A stretch of 64,000 nt of DNA, from NCBI GenBank assembly GCA_013396655.1, contig WBMV01004761.1:124186-188185 (forward strand), written 5' to 3'. The position numbers and the translations under genes were made by a program. Of the stretch, positions 62,671 through 64,000 are shown piece after piece. Positions within the stretch are counted from its first letter, which is position 1, and each line of letters begins with the position of its first letter. The notes beneath the pieces were generated by a model that had not been told where the DNA came from, searched no databases, and saw only the letters and a program-made list of their open reading frames with translations. Source of the DNA: Campylorhamphus procurvoides. Its lineage: Eukaryota; Chordata; Aves; Passeriformes; Dendrocolaptidae.

Positions 62671-63429
62671 TGGGTGGTGGTGGGGAGAGCTGGCCCCATC
62701 CTTATGAGTCTCCTCCTCTGCACCACACCTTCTGTCCCTGGTTTCTGCTCAGCCATAGACCTAAGCCATGGTTACTTTCCTTCCAGAGGAGGATGCTCTG
62801 GGTGATGCCTTCTCCCAAAAGGCATTTGCAAGGAGGCTGTAGTGGGGACATCTGGTCAAGGACCTGCCAAACTTTCCTGTGAGTGCTGGAGATCAGGAGG
62901 TGACAGGCAGCCTTGCCCCGGCTCTGCCCCAGTTCTGCTGGAATGGTGACTCTGGGGTTCTTGCAGTCATCAGAGCATCAATTTTTCCATCAATTTCCAA
63001 ATACCGAATTTAGGAAAGGCTGTGGCCAGGGACCATGGGTTGCTTGTAGCCACTTGTGTGTGTTGCTCTGCCAACTGGTGATGGGCATGCACAAAATGTC
63101 TCAGAGACAGAGAATAAAACATATTTATTTCCTAGAAATCTATAGAAATTGGAATAATCTCCCAACAAGAAATGCTGAGTTTGGTTTCCCAATGTAAAGT
63201 GTCAGCTACAACGAAGAAAAAGACAAAAAAAGGTTGGACCACCCACCATCTGGGGAGAGAGTGCCCTGGGCCCCCAGGGTCTTTGGAGGGAGTACCATCC
63301 AGGCCCTGGGGTCTCTGCAGGTGGGACGCTTGCTGCCTGTAAATGTGGGGAAGTCTTCCTGCAATCCTCCCCAAACCCAAGAGAGCCACCTTAAGAGCTC
63401 TCCCTCCATAGGACCAAACGGGATCCGCC

Positions 63430-64000
63430 AGGCGTTTCATATACCATATTCTATAGCCAAGGAAACCTTAACAAAGAGCTGTACGCTCTCACGTTTCGCT
63501 TCAGGCTTCTCCCTGCTGCAGCTGGAGCTGAGTTTTTTAAAATCTTTGTGTCATTATTTCGTTCCTCTTTTGATTCAGCCATCGAGGGACAAGGAGATGC
63601 CAAACGAAAAGAATGGGCATTTAAACAGAACTAGATTGAAGAGGCAGTGTGTGTGCCGAACAACAAGTCTTTTTACATTTCATATGATCTTATACATGGG
63701 CTCCATTCAGTATATTTCCCCTCTGTTTCATTTGAATGTACAGAATTAGCCATTCACATCCTCTGGAATTACAGCTCTTTAACATTTCCATTCTGAGCTG
63801 CCTCCATATTTTGGGGGTTGGGAGTGTTATTAGCTCAGCTGGGGAAGCACAGGCTGAGGTCAGAGTCAGTCTTGCAGGCTGGAAATGAGCTTTTTCTTTT
63901 TTTGGAAAGTGCAAGATTTGATGCTTGATGACTCTGGTCAGAAAAATATACGAGCATACACAAATATGTATATGTGCTGGAGCACGCATGGATCTGGTTT
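63430..64000. other. Candidate conserved non-coding / enhancer block
   Basis: The last 550 bases change character. They are AT-rich but non-repetitive, with many developmental-enhancer-like words (catatgatcttatacatggg, tttgaatgtacagaattagc, gagtgttattagctcagctg, tacacaaatatgtatatgtg). A frame of 171 codons crosses the left part, but it begins in GC-rich DNA and has no recognisable motif. The block may continue beyond the window. Confidence 0.35.

Noticed and set aside
1..64000. tRNA, rRNA, CRISPR or prokaryote-type operons
   Set aside because: No cloverleaf B-box words, repeat-spacer arrays or gene-dense operon structure were seen. The sequence is vertebrate nuclear DNA.

Overview
The window looks like a stretch of avian nuclear genome. 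Evidence: sparse interspersed repeats, the recognisable ones being CR1 LINE fragments (one well preserved with an avian-type 3' end, others degraded); CpG-island promoters; long introns; and two split genes whose proteins I recognise as TMEM63B and MRPL14. These two genes are also head-to-head neighbours in human 6p21 (remembered synteny). Most of the window is non-coding. Apart from the three coding exons below I found no open frame that resembles a known protein.

Layout. (1) Positions 1-34,200 hold the 5' part of TMEM63B on the minus strand: two coding exons (5,226-5,044 and 4,431-4,352), an intron running off the left edge, and an intron of about 28 kb between the first coding exon and the promoter region. 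That intron contains CR1 relics, a candidate retroposed sequence with an A-rich tail near 18.8-19.2 kb, short tandem repeats and a few AT-rich stretches that may be conserved non-coding elements. (2) Positions 33,830-34,560 form a CpG island with a 123-base assembly gap. It lies between the two genes and is most simply read as their shared bidirectional promoter. (3) Positions 34,300-44,262 hold MRPL14 on the plus strand, a complete 146-codon reading frame in two coding exons, with a 3' UTR and a polyadenylation signal. (4) Positions 44,263-64,000 are intergenic, with an ancient CR1-like relic, a second CpG island (58.4-59.1 kb) containing a strong CTCF-like motif, and several candidate regulatory blocks towards the right edge.

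Function. TMEM63B is a membrane protein of the OSCA/TMEM63 osmo- and mechanosensitive channel family. MRPL14 (uL14m) is a mitochondrial large-subunit ribosomal protein. They share a promoter region, not a pathway. The less ordinary signals are a three-codon upstream ORF ending two bases before the TMEM63B start codon, an Asn-repeat insertion in the TMEM63B N-terminus, interleaved inverted repeats in the shared promoter, and the gene-less CpG island with a CTCF-like site.

Limits: untranslated first exons, exact transcription starts and conservation cannot be settled from one sequence. Comparisons with human proteins are from memory.
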